Source: Atopobium sp. (GTDB lineage Bacteria > Actinomycetota > Coriobacteriia > Coriobacteriales > Atopobiaceae). Taken from it: 6,054 nt of DNA. Below the pieces are notes generated by a model. The model did no database searches, was not told the origin of the DNA, and saw only the letters and a program-made list of their open reading frames with translations. Position 1 is the stretch's first letter. The number at the start of each line of letters is the position of its first letter. Below are positions 1 through 5,293 of the stretch, piece by piece. A program made the position numbers and the translations under genes. Where the stretch lies: NCBI GenBank assembly GCA_018376005.1, contig JAHACE010000029.1, forward strand, positions 1-6,054, read 5' to 3'.

Positions 1-156
1 GTCAACAATATTCCTGCTGCCGAGAAATACTTTGCAGGTCGTGGCTTTGAAATTGACGAGACCTCTAGAAGGCTTAATCCAGATGGCAGCACCTTTTTGG
101 TCTACTTCAAAGACGAGATTGCCGGCTTTGCTATTCATCTCACCATGGATAAGTAG
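1..156 (+). CDS. 3' end of a gene, probably the C-terminal extension of a KHG/KDPG aldolase
   Basis: The first 156 bases are open in frame 1 and end at TAG (154-156). They encode 51 residues starting VNNIPAAEKYFAGRGFEID and ending DEIAGFAIHLTMDK; the start lies outside the window. The pattern (an AAEKYF helix, a GRGF turn, then a strand reading FLVYFKDEIAGFAIHL) resembles the glyoxalase-like C-terminal extension found on many bifunctional 4-hydroxy-2-oxoglutarate/2-dehydro-3-deoxy-6-phosphogluconate aldolases, which typically close with a GGFAVHL-type strand. Those enzymes split KDPG or KHG to pyruvate plus an aldehyde in the cytoplasm. The catalytic aldolase barrel would be upstream and cannot be seen, so the product name is an inference from this tail alone; a stand-alone VOC-fold protein is the main alternative. 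A hairpin about 35 bases downstream fits the end of a transcription unit. Confidence 0.6.
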   Translation, partial: VNNIPAAEKYFAGRGFEIDETSRRLNPDGSTFLVYFKDEIAGFAIHLTMDK

Positions 157-190
157 CCCTACTTTCATCAAACTTAACTAATGATTTTTT

Positions 191-227
191 GGCGAGAAGA
201 TCTTCCAAGCGCAAAGGTCTTCTCGCT
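191..227 (+). terminator. Probable intrinsic terminator hairpin after the aldolase-like gene
   Basis: GCGAGAAGA at 192-200 is exactly complementary to TCTTCTCGC at 218-226. A G-T pair (191/227) extends the stem outward, and a CC/GG pair (205-206/216-217) can form inside after a four-base bulge. The tail TATTTGTATATAT is AT-rich but not a clean T-run, so termination may be modest. It is the only strong inverted repeat between the aldolase-like gene and the first surface-protein gene. Confidence 0.5.
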
Positions 228-309
228 ATTTGTATATATGGATGGATAGGGAATGGCTATTTATAGGCAATTCTTATTGTTGATGATATGAAAATTTAAT
301 AAATTGCAA

Positions 310-338
310 TTTAGAATGTAGTTTATATTCATTTTAAT
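310..338 (+). promoter_or_regulatory. Candidate sigma-70-type promoter for the first surface-protein gene
   Basis: In the very AT-rich spacer there is TTTAGA at 310-315 (-35-like, 4 of 6 to TTGACA), a 17-base spacer, then TTTAAT at 333-338 (-10-like, 5 of 6 to TATAAT). This would place a transcription start near 345 and give a leader of about 57 nt before the GTG at 402. Several other TA-rich hexamers lie nearby (TAGAAT at 312, TATATT at 324), so matches by chance are easy here. Confidence 0.3.
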
Positions 339-389
339 GATATTTTCTTTTATCATTTGAATGAGACAATTGTAATCCTAAATGGATTT

Positions 390-395
390 GGAAGG
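390..395 (+). promoter_or_regulatory. Ribosome binding site that fixes the GTG start at 402
   Basis: GGAAGG at 390-395 lies six bases before GTG at 402. The open frame extends upstream to a TTG at 357, but that codon has no purine-rich site in front of it and would add 15 residues before the signal peptide. The GTG start gives MKKFKYVAAS, which matches the MKRYKNIVLA start of the paralogue. Confidence 0.75.
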
Positions 396-401
396 TTTGA
401 A

Positions 402-1889
402 GTGAAAAAGTTCAAGTATGTAGCAGCGTCAATTCTTGTTGCACTATGCTGCGTAATTGTAATCGGAGTTCCAAAAGTTGCTCTAGCGGCAGGGGACAAT
501 CAGCTTACGGTTAATGTTACTGATGACTATTATCGTAAACCCGTTGATGGTGTAACAATTACAGTCACAGATACAGCAACTGGTTCTGTTGTGGCGGAGC
601 AAGTCACTGACGCAAATGGTAAAGTTCAGATCAGTCTTCCAGATGGAACTTATAAGGTTCAGCAGACAAAGTTCAAAGCTGGATTCGAAGTAGATAACAC
701 AACCTACCCATATACGCCTAATGGAGTTGCTTCTGGCACAGGAAGCTCAACTACACTTAACATCGTTGATAAGCAAGTCTTAGGTAACCTTTACATTACC
801 GTAAAAGCACAAAACTTAAACTATGGTCATCGTCCAGATTCTGATCTTCAGTCAATTTCTGAAGTTACCGTAGATGTTCAAGATGAATTTGGAAATACTG
901 TTGAATCAAATGTTCCATCTAATTCTCCAGTTCCAGTTAGAGTCCCTGTAAATGGTAGCTATACCTTAATTCCAAAAAATATTCCTGATTCATATTCGTA
1001 TGACACAGAGTCAGGCTTGTTTGATATTGTAAATTATGATCGTACTGGCCATCTTTATGGTTCCCCACATGCAGTTACCTTTAAATATGATTCCTCAACG
1101 CGAACATTTAATACAGATGTTTATGCGGTTTATAGATTAAAGCGCAGAGTAGGAAATATTATTGTTAGGGTCGTTGATCAATACGGCAATCCTATTGCTG
1201 GAGCAACTTTGACTGCTACCATGGCTGAGGTTGTCACACCTGGTGAACCTTCTCCTGCAATGCCACCTAATTTTCCAAGTTTTGATCCACCAAATCCTGC
1301 TCTGTTACCTGGTACTGATGCACCTCGACCTTTAACGCAAGCTGCTCCTGCGCGTGGCGTAGCATATACACAAACAGGTCAACTTTCTATTTTTAATGAG
1401 GACGATGATACTCATTACAACCTGACTACAGGTCCAGACGGTACTGTAATTATTCCTGATTATTTGACTTACGCTGGCTCTACCATTACTCAGATAACCA
1501 CTCTTGATGGTTACACTATTGATGATCCTAATCCTCAGGTTGGTGAGATTACTGGTTCCAACGAAACTACTACGGTTACCTTTGTAAATCGCAGACCAGA
1601 TCCACCTACTCCAGAGCCACAGCCAGAACCTCAGCCGGAGCCAACTCCAGAGCCACAGCCAGAACCTCAGCCTGAGCCAACCCCAGAGCCTACTCCTGAG
1701 CCTCAACCGGAGCCAACTCCAGAGCCTCAACCACAGACTCCGGAAAAGCCTAAGACTCCAAAGAAAAAGAAGGCTGTTCTTCCAGACACATCTGACATTT
1801 CTGGTATCTCTTCTTTAATTGTTGGAATTGCAGGTACATTAAGCTCTTTCGCTGGTGTTTCAATGTATCTGAACAAGAAGCGTTTCTAA
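402..1889 (+). CDS. Cell-wall-anchored SpaA/Cna-B-type surface protein (pilin-like adhesin) with LPDTS sorting signal
   Basis: From GTG 402 this is 495 residues. In order: a Sec signal peptide (MKKFKY, a hydrophobic core at about 8-24, likely cleavage after ALA at residue 29); a prealbumin-like/Cna-B-type domain at about 33-125 with the DGTYKVQQT strand; a middle domain at about 126-247 found only in this paralogue; a third Cna-B-type domain at about 249-397, starting GNIIVRVVD and ending TVTFVNRR, interrupted by a proline-rich loop at about 277-320; a PEPQ/PEPT stalk at about 399-448; LPDTS at 460-464; a hydrophobic helix at about 468-488; and the tail NKKRF. This is the architecture of sortase substrates displayed on Gram-positive walls or built into pili. 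Two things are odd. The sorting motif has Ser where LPxTG has Gly. The Lys and Glu that normally form the Cna-B isopeptide bond are not at their usual places. No sortase lies in the window. An adhesive or structural role is inferred from the family; the ligand is unknown. Confidence 0.85.
   Translation: MKKFKYVAASILVALCCVIVIGVPKVALAAGDNQLTVNVTDDYYRKPVDGVTITVTDTATGSVVAEQVTDANGKVQISLPDGTYKVQQTKFKAGFEVDNTTYPYTPNGVASGTGSSTTLNIVDKQVLGNLYITVKAQNLNYGHRPDSDLQSISEVTVDVQDEFGNTVESNVPSNSPVPVRVPVNGSYTLIPKNIPDSYSYDTESGLFDIVNYDRTGHLYGSPHAVTFKYDSSTRTFNTDVYAVYRLKRRVGNIIVRVVDQYGNPIAGATLTATMAEVVTPGEPSPAMPPNFPSFDPPNPALLPGTDAPRPLTQAAPARGVAYTQTGQLSIFNEDDDTHYNLTTGPDGTVIIPDYLTYAGSTITQITTLDGYTIDDPNPQVGEITGSNETTTVTFVNRRPDPPTPEPQPEPQPEPTPEPQPEPQPEPTPEPTPEPQPEPTPEPQPQTPEKPKTPKKKKAVLPDTSDISGISSLIVGIAGTLSSFAGVSMYLNKKRF
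1611..1739 (+). repeat. Tandem proline-rich stalk repeat (36-bp unit) in the surface-protein gene
   Basis: Two adjacent 36-bp units, 1611-1646 and 1647-1682, differ at only two bases, both silent (CGG/CTG across a codon third position and ACT/ACC). They are followed by degenerate 12-bp and 24-bp partial units to about 1739. Each unit encodes PEPQPEPQPEPT, and the whole stretch encodes an extended proline/glutamate stalk that spans the cell wall ahead of the sorting signal. Near-identical units in frame can expand or contract by slippage without a frameshift, so stalk length may vary between strains. Confidence 0.85.
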
Positions 1890-1933
1890 AACAATAGGAT
1901 TTATTGAATCTGTTTCAAAATTGATTTGAACTT

Positions 1934-1991
1934 ATCAAGTGAACGACCTGTGCATTTTGCAATTTGAAAATGTATAGGGAGTTCACTTGAT
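1934..1991 (+). repeat. Long hairpin element, copy 1 (58 nt), between the two surface-protein genes
   Basis: ATCAAGTGAAC at 1934-1944 is the exact reverse complement of GTTCACTTGAT at 1981-1991. Inward, a tandem G.A/A.G mismatch (1945-1946 with 1979-1980) is followed by a further 12 pairs (1947-1958 with 1967-1978, two of them G-U) closing an 8-nt loop. The element begins 43 nt after the stop of the first surface-protein gene and is followed at once by a T-run (1991-1995), so it could serve as its terminator. It shares outer arms, the tandem mismatch and overall fold with the element at 3128-3184. Its right arm also carries a ribosome-binding-like GGGAG and a TTG (1987) that opens only a 5-codon frame ending at TGA 2004. 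Confidence 0.75.
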
Positions 1992-2070
1992 TTTTATAAG
2001 GTGAGTACAGATTTCCTCAGTTTTGCCAGTTAAAAATTTGAAATAATTGTGTTTAGTTTTGGATATTATC

Positions 2071-2099
2071 TTTAATTCAATGTCTAATTCCCTTATTAT
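2071..2099 (+). promoter_or_regulatory. Weak candidate promoter for the second surface-protein gene
   Basis: TATTAT at 2094-2099 is 5 of 6 to the -10 consensus. At 17-base spacing the upstream hexamer is TTTAAT (2071-2076), only 3 of 6 to TTGACA. The 2005-2143 spacer is AT-rich and holds other -10-like hexamers (TATTAT at 2064), so the exact position is uncertain. A separate promoter is plausible because the hairpin and T-run at 1934-1995 may stop transcription from the first gene. Confidence 0.2.
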
Positions 2100-2132
2100 A
2101 GATAGAAGTATTTACTTGGATGATTCGGTTTT

Positions 2133-2137
2133 AAGGA
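2133..2137 (+). promoter_or_regulatory. Ribosome binding site for the TTG start at 2144
   Basis: AAGGA at 2133-2137 lies six bases before TTG at 2144. This start gives a textbook signal peptide beginning MKRYKNIVLA, and no ATG or GTG fits better. Confidence 0.75.
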
Positions 2138-2143
2138 ATTGAA

Positions 2144-3085
2144 TTGAAACGATATAAAAACATTGTTCTTGCTGTTTTAGTTGCGCTGACACTTGTTGTA
2201 TCAGTCATCGCTCCAAGAATTGCATTTGCAGACTCTAATGAGATTAGTGCTCTTGCTGTTGATAAATACACACGTGAACCAATTGAGGGTGTACATGTTG
2301 TAATTTATCAAGGTGGTTCTACTATCGTGGCCGAGGGAGAAACAGGAGCTGATGGTTACTTTAGGCCTTATCTTCCTCTTCCTGACGGCGCTTATAGAGT
2401 TGAACAAACCACTTATAAAGAGGGCTATGTTCCTCAGGTCGACTCTGTTTCTTACGTTTTTCAAGACGCTACATATGGTTTAGGTGAGGTGGTCGTTGCT
2501 GAACTGGAGAACCAGCCAATCTTAGGCAACATTATTGTTAAAGTCGTTGACACAGATGGCAATCCTATTGCCGGTGCAACTCTTAAGGCTACTGCCGCAA
2601 ACGTTGCTGGACCTCGTATCCCAACACCTCCATTTACTCAGACCGGTATTCTCACCATGGAGGCTGACGGAAGCTACTCTCTTACAACTGGTGCAGATGG
2701 CTCTGTTGTAATTCCTAACCTTATGGGTAACACCTCTACTACCATCACACAGCTCACCACTATTGATGGTTACCAGATTGATACTACGGTTCGTGTTGGC
2801 CAGATCACTGGTACAAATACTACTGCCACAGTAACTTTTGTTGATCCTCGTATTCCTGCTCCTACGGTTCCAGACCCAGATCCAACACCTGCTCCAGAGC
2901 CAGAGCCAACTCCAGCACCAGAACCTCAGCCACAGCCAGAGACCCCAAAGGCTAAGAAGGTTAAGAAGTCCGTACTGCCAGATACAGGTGATAACGCTCT
3001 TACGCTTCCTCTAATCATTGGTGTTGCTGGCGCAACTATCGTTGTTGCTGCCGCAGCTCTTTTCCTTCATAAGAAGCGTCAATAA
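2144..3085 (+). CDS. Cell-wall-anchored Cna-B-type surface protein (pilin-like) with LPDTG sorting signal
   Basis: This 313-residue protein starts at TTG. It has a Sec signal peptide with likely cleavage after AFA (residue 29); a first prealbumin-like/Cna-B-type domain at about 33-122 with DGAYRVEQTTYKEGY; a second at about 126-234 starting GNIIVKVVDTDGNPIAGATL and ending TVTFVDPR; a PAPEPQP-type stalk at about 236-268; the canonical sortase motif LPDTG at 278-282; a hydrophobic helix at about 285-306; and the basic tail HKKRQ. It is a shorter paralogue of the gene just upstream: the first and last domains, stalk and anchor correspond, while the middle domain and the proline-rich loop are absent. 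It is expected to be exported and linked by sortase to the wall or to a pilus. Whether it is a pilus subunit or a plain adhesin cannot be decided, since no pilus sortase is visible. The usual isopeptide Lys, Glu and Asn positions read Val, Gln and Asp in the second domain. Confidence 0.85.
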   Translation: MKRYKNIVLAVLVALTLVVSVIAPRIAFADSNEISALAVDKYTREPIEGVHVVIYQGGSTIVAEGETGADGYFRPYLPLPDGAYRVEQTTYKEGYVPQVDSVSYVFQDATYGLGEVVVAELENQPILGNIIVKVVDTDGNPIAGATLKATAANVAGPRIPTPPFTQTGILTMEADGSYSLTTGADGSVVIPNLMGNTSTTITQLTTIDGYQIDTTVRVGQITGTNTTATVTFVDPRIPAPTVPDPDPTPAPEPEPTPAPEPQPQPETPKAKKVKKSVLPDTGDNALTLPLIIGVAGATIVVAAAALFLHKKRQ

Positions 3086-3127
3086 ATCTTCATAAGCCTG
3101 GTTTCATTTACATAATTCACCACGTAT

Positions 3128-3184
3128 ATCAAGTGAATGACTTATACTTATCCAGTTCAGATATGTATGAGGAGTTCACTTGAT
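3128..3184 (+). promoter_or_regulatory. Long hairpin element, copy 2 (57 nt), covering the ABC-F ribosome binding site and start
   Basis: ATCAAGTGAA at 3128-3137 pairs with TTCACTTGAT at 3175-3184. A T-G wobble (3138/3174), a tandem G.A/A.G mismatch (3139-3140 with 3172-3173) and 11 further pairs (3141-3152 with 3160-3171, one T-T mismatch at 3148/3164) close a 7-nt loop. The right strand contains the AGGAG ribosome binding site (3170-3174) and the TTG start (3180-3182), so folding in mRNA would hide both. It begins 41 nt after the stop of the second surface-protein gene, almost the same distance as copy 1 from its gene. There is no T-run after it, so termination is unlikely. Translational control of the ABC-F gene is inferred from the geometry. 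Confidence 0.6.
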
Positions 3185-5198
3185 TGCTCTTGCGGATAAG
3201 ATTTCAAAGTCATTTGGCGGCAGAGTTCTTTATTCAAATGCAACACTTCAGCTCAATGCGGGAGAGCGTTGGGCTTTAGTTGGTCCTAATGGTGCTGGTA
3301 AGACTACGCTTCTAAAGATCATCATGGGCTTAGAGTCTGCCGATGAAGGAACCATTACCTTTGCAAAAGATGCTACCCTGGGATATCTTGAGCAAGAAAC
3401 AGAGCTCATGGGAGATAGAACTGCTCTTAATGAAGTCATTGAGTCTGCCCATGAGATTAAACAGTGGGAGAGAAAGGTTAACGACCTTTCAATCAAAATT
3501 GCCGAAACTCCCGAAGGTGCAACGCTCAATAAGTATCTTGAAGACTACGCTCATGCTATGGAGCGCTTCGAGCGTCTTGGTGGCTATGAACTTGAAAGTA
3601 GAGCTCGCCAGATTCTTGCAGGCCTGGGTTTTCCCGTTGAAGACTTCGATAAGCCCGCTAAAGAGTTCTCGGGCGGCTGGCAGATGCGTATCTCTTTGTC
3701 AAAGCTGCTTCTACGTCGTCCTGATGTTTTGCTCTTGGACGAGCCTACTAACCACTTAGACCTAGAATCTGTTCAGTGGCTTGAGAGGTTCTTATCGTCA
3801 TATGACGGTACGGTTTTGCTGGTAAGTCACGATCGCTCGTTCATGGATGCATGCGTAACGCACGTGGCGGCGCTTGAGAATCGTATGCTCGTAACCTATA
3901 CCGGCAATTATTCCGGCTATCTTCATCAGCGAGAAGAAAATCTTGAACAACTCCGCGCTAAACGCGCAGCTCAAGAGCGAGACATTGCTCACATGGAGAC
4001 CTTCATTGAGCGATTTAGGTATAAGCCTACCAAGGCCAAACAGGTTCAAGAGCGCGTGGCAAAGGTCGAGAAGATCCGTGAAGAACTGGTAGTTCTTCCA
4101 GAGCAATCTCATCACATGCATTTTAGGTTCCCAGAACCTCCTCGTACTGGAGACGCCGTTATTTCTCTTGAGGGTGTGGCCAAATCTTACGAGGATAACT
4201 TTGTCTACGATAACGTTGACCTTAAGCTGTATCGCGGAGATCACGTTGCGCTTGTTGGCCCTAACGGTGCTGGTAAATCTACTCTTATGAAGCTTATTGC
4301 TGGCAAACTTAAGCCAGATGCGGGACAGATTAGCCTGGGTCAAAACGTCACTGAAGCCTATTATGCACAGCACCAGCTTGAAGAGCTCAATCCTGCAAAT
4401 ACAGTACTTGCAGAGCTTGATACCGTTGCTGCTGGCTGGACTACCTCTGAAGAGCGCAGATTGCTTGGAGCCTTCCTTTTCCATGGCGATGACGTTGAGA
4501 AACGCGTAAATGTACTTTCTGGTGGCGAGCGCGCTCGTCTGGCACTTGCTAAGATGCTGGTTTCTCCAGATCCACTGTTGCTTTTGGATGAGCCAACTAA
4601 CCACCTGGACATTGACTCTGTTGACGTTCTAGAGAAGGCACTTGTTGACTTCCCCGGAACTATCATCTTGATCAGTCACGATGAGCACCTGGTCAGAGCT
4701 GTTGCTAACAAGGTTGTTGACGTTCGCGACCACAAGGTTACCGTCTATGACGGTGACTACGATTACTTCCTCTTTAAGCTGGCAGAGCTTCAAGCAGCAG
4801 CGCAGGGGGAGACGTCGAGCAAGACGGTGTCCTCGTATGGAACATCGGGTGCAAGAGCGGTTAAGAGTTCTGGCCCAGAGGCAGGTCAAGCTGCAGGATC
4901 TTCTCGCAATGTGAAGACTAAGGAGCAGAGGAGAGCTGAGGCAGAGGAGCGCAATCGTAGAAGTCGTGCGCTGAGGGAGACCAAAAAACGTCTGGACGAA
5001 GTTGAGGCAGCACTTACTCCCGCACACAAACGCTACGATGAGCTCATGACGCTTATGGCTGACGAGGCTCTCTATAATGATCCTCAAAAGTTTGATGAGT
5101 GCATGGCAGAATACCAGGCACTCTCCAAAAAAATTCCTGCTCTTGAGGCTGAATGGTTGGAGCTTTCAGAAAAGATGGAAGCAGACATTGATGAGTAG
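3180..5198 (+). CDS. ABC-F family ATPase (YdiF/YheS type ribosome-associated factor)
   Basis: The protein is 672 residues with two ABC domains in one chain and no membrane segments, which defines the ABC-F class that acts on the ribosome rather than in transport. Domain 1 has Walker A GPNGAGKTT (35-43), signature FSGGW (163-167), Walker B ending LLLDE with catalytic Glu188, and switch SHD (216-218). The linker at about 235-320 is helical, charged and contains RYKPTKAKQVQERVAKVEK, the P-site tRNA-interaction motif region. Domain 2 has Walker A GPNGAGKST (360-368), signature LSGGE (446-450), Walker B with Glu471, and SHDE (499-502). A low-complexity Ser/Gly/Ala stretch (about 540-575) leads to a C-terminal coiled coil (about 576-668). 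All ATPase residues are intact. Length and the C-terminal coiled coil fit YdiF/YheS/Uup-like housekeeping members better than the short antibiotic-resistance types, but resistance cannot be excluded by reading. The TTG start follows AGGAG by five bases and gives the usual MIAL opening. Confidence 0.9.
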   Translation: MIALADKISKSFGGRVLYSNATLQLNAGERWALVGPNGAGKTTLLKIIMGLESADEGTITFAKDATLGYLEQETELMGDRTALNEVIESAHEIKQWERKVNDLSIKIAETPEGATLNKYLEDYAHAMERFERLGGYELESRARQILAGLGFPVEDFDKPAKEFSGGWQMRISLSKLLLRRPDVLLLDEPTNHLDLESVQWLERFLSSYDGTVLLVSHDRSFMDACVTHVAALENRMLVTYTGNYSGYLHQREENLEQLRAKRAAQERDIAHMETFIERFRYKPTKAKQVQERVAKVEKIREELVVLPEQSHHMHFRFPEPPRTGDAVISLEGVAKSYEDNFVYDNVDLKLYRGDHVALVGPNGAGKSTLMKLIAGKLKPDAGQISLGQNVTEAYYAQHQLEELNPANTVLAELDTVAAGWTTSEERRLLGAFLFHGDDVEKRVNVLSGGERARLALAKMLVSPDPLLLLDEPTNHLDIDSVDVLEKALVDFPGTIILISHDEHLVRAVANKVVDVRDHKVTVYDGDYDYFLFKLAELQAAAQGETSSKTVSSYGTSGARAVKSSGPEAGQAAGSSRNVKTKEQRRAEAEERNRRSRALRETKKRLDEVEAALTPAHKRYDELMTLMADEALYNDPQKFDECMAEYQALSKKIPALEAEWLELSEKMEADIDE

Positions 5199-5283
5199 GT
5201 AGTTTTGCCAATCTTGGGTAAAATTATTAGGTAATTGAAGCTTACGTAAGTATCTGTCTGTGTGTCTTTGCAGATGTTGAGAT

Positions 5284-5288
5284 AAGGA
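5284..5288 (+). promoter_or_regulatory. Ribosome binding site for the GTG start at 5294
   Basis: AAGGA at 5284-5288 lies five bases before GTG 5294, the first start codon in the frame. The 95-base gap after the ABC-F stop shows no convincing promoter or terminator; its only notable feature is the 10-base palindrome CTTACGTAAG at 5241-5250. Confidence 0.7.
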
Positions 5289-5293
5289 TTGTT

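Noticed and set aside
357..401. TTG at 357 as the start of the first surface protein
   Set aside because: It lacks a ribosome binding site and puts 15 extra residues in front of the signal peptide; GTG 402 has GGAAGG at the right distance and matches the paralogue.
1332..1730. 132-codon open frame on the - strand rich in Trp, Leu and Arg
   Set aside because: It is the antisense of the PEPQ stalk repeat, with low-complexity composition forced by the repeat and no ribosome binding site.
1611..1739. Short regular repeats that could suggest a CRISPR array
   Set aside because: The units are directly adjacent without spacers, are in frame and encode a proline-rich stalk.
1987..2004. Five-codon frame with a ribosome-binding-like site, possible leader peptide
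   Set aside because: The next gene starts 140 bases later and no attenuator fold links them; it is better explained as a copy of the ABC-F start region.
3798..4604. 268-codon open frame on the - strand inside the ABC-F gene
   Set aside because: It lies wholly antisense to a full-length ABC-F gene with intact motifs in every domain; the translation shows no recognisable domain.
5205..5233. TTGCCA at 5205 as a -35 element for the M50-scpA unit
   Set aside because: At 17-base spacing the hexamer is TAGGTA, a poor -10, and neighbouring spacings are no better.
5241..5250. Perfect palindrome CTTACGTAAG between the ABC-F and M50 genes
   Set aside because: A single 10-base palindrome in AT-rich spacer, without a second copy or clear promoter context, is not enough to call an operator.
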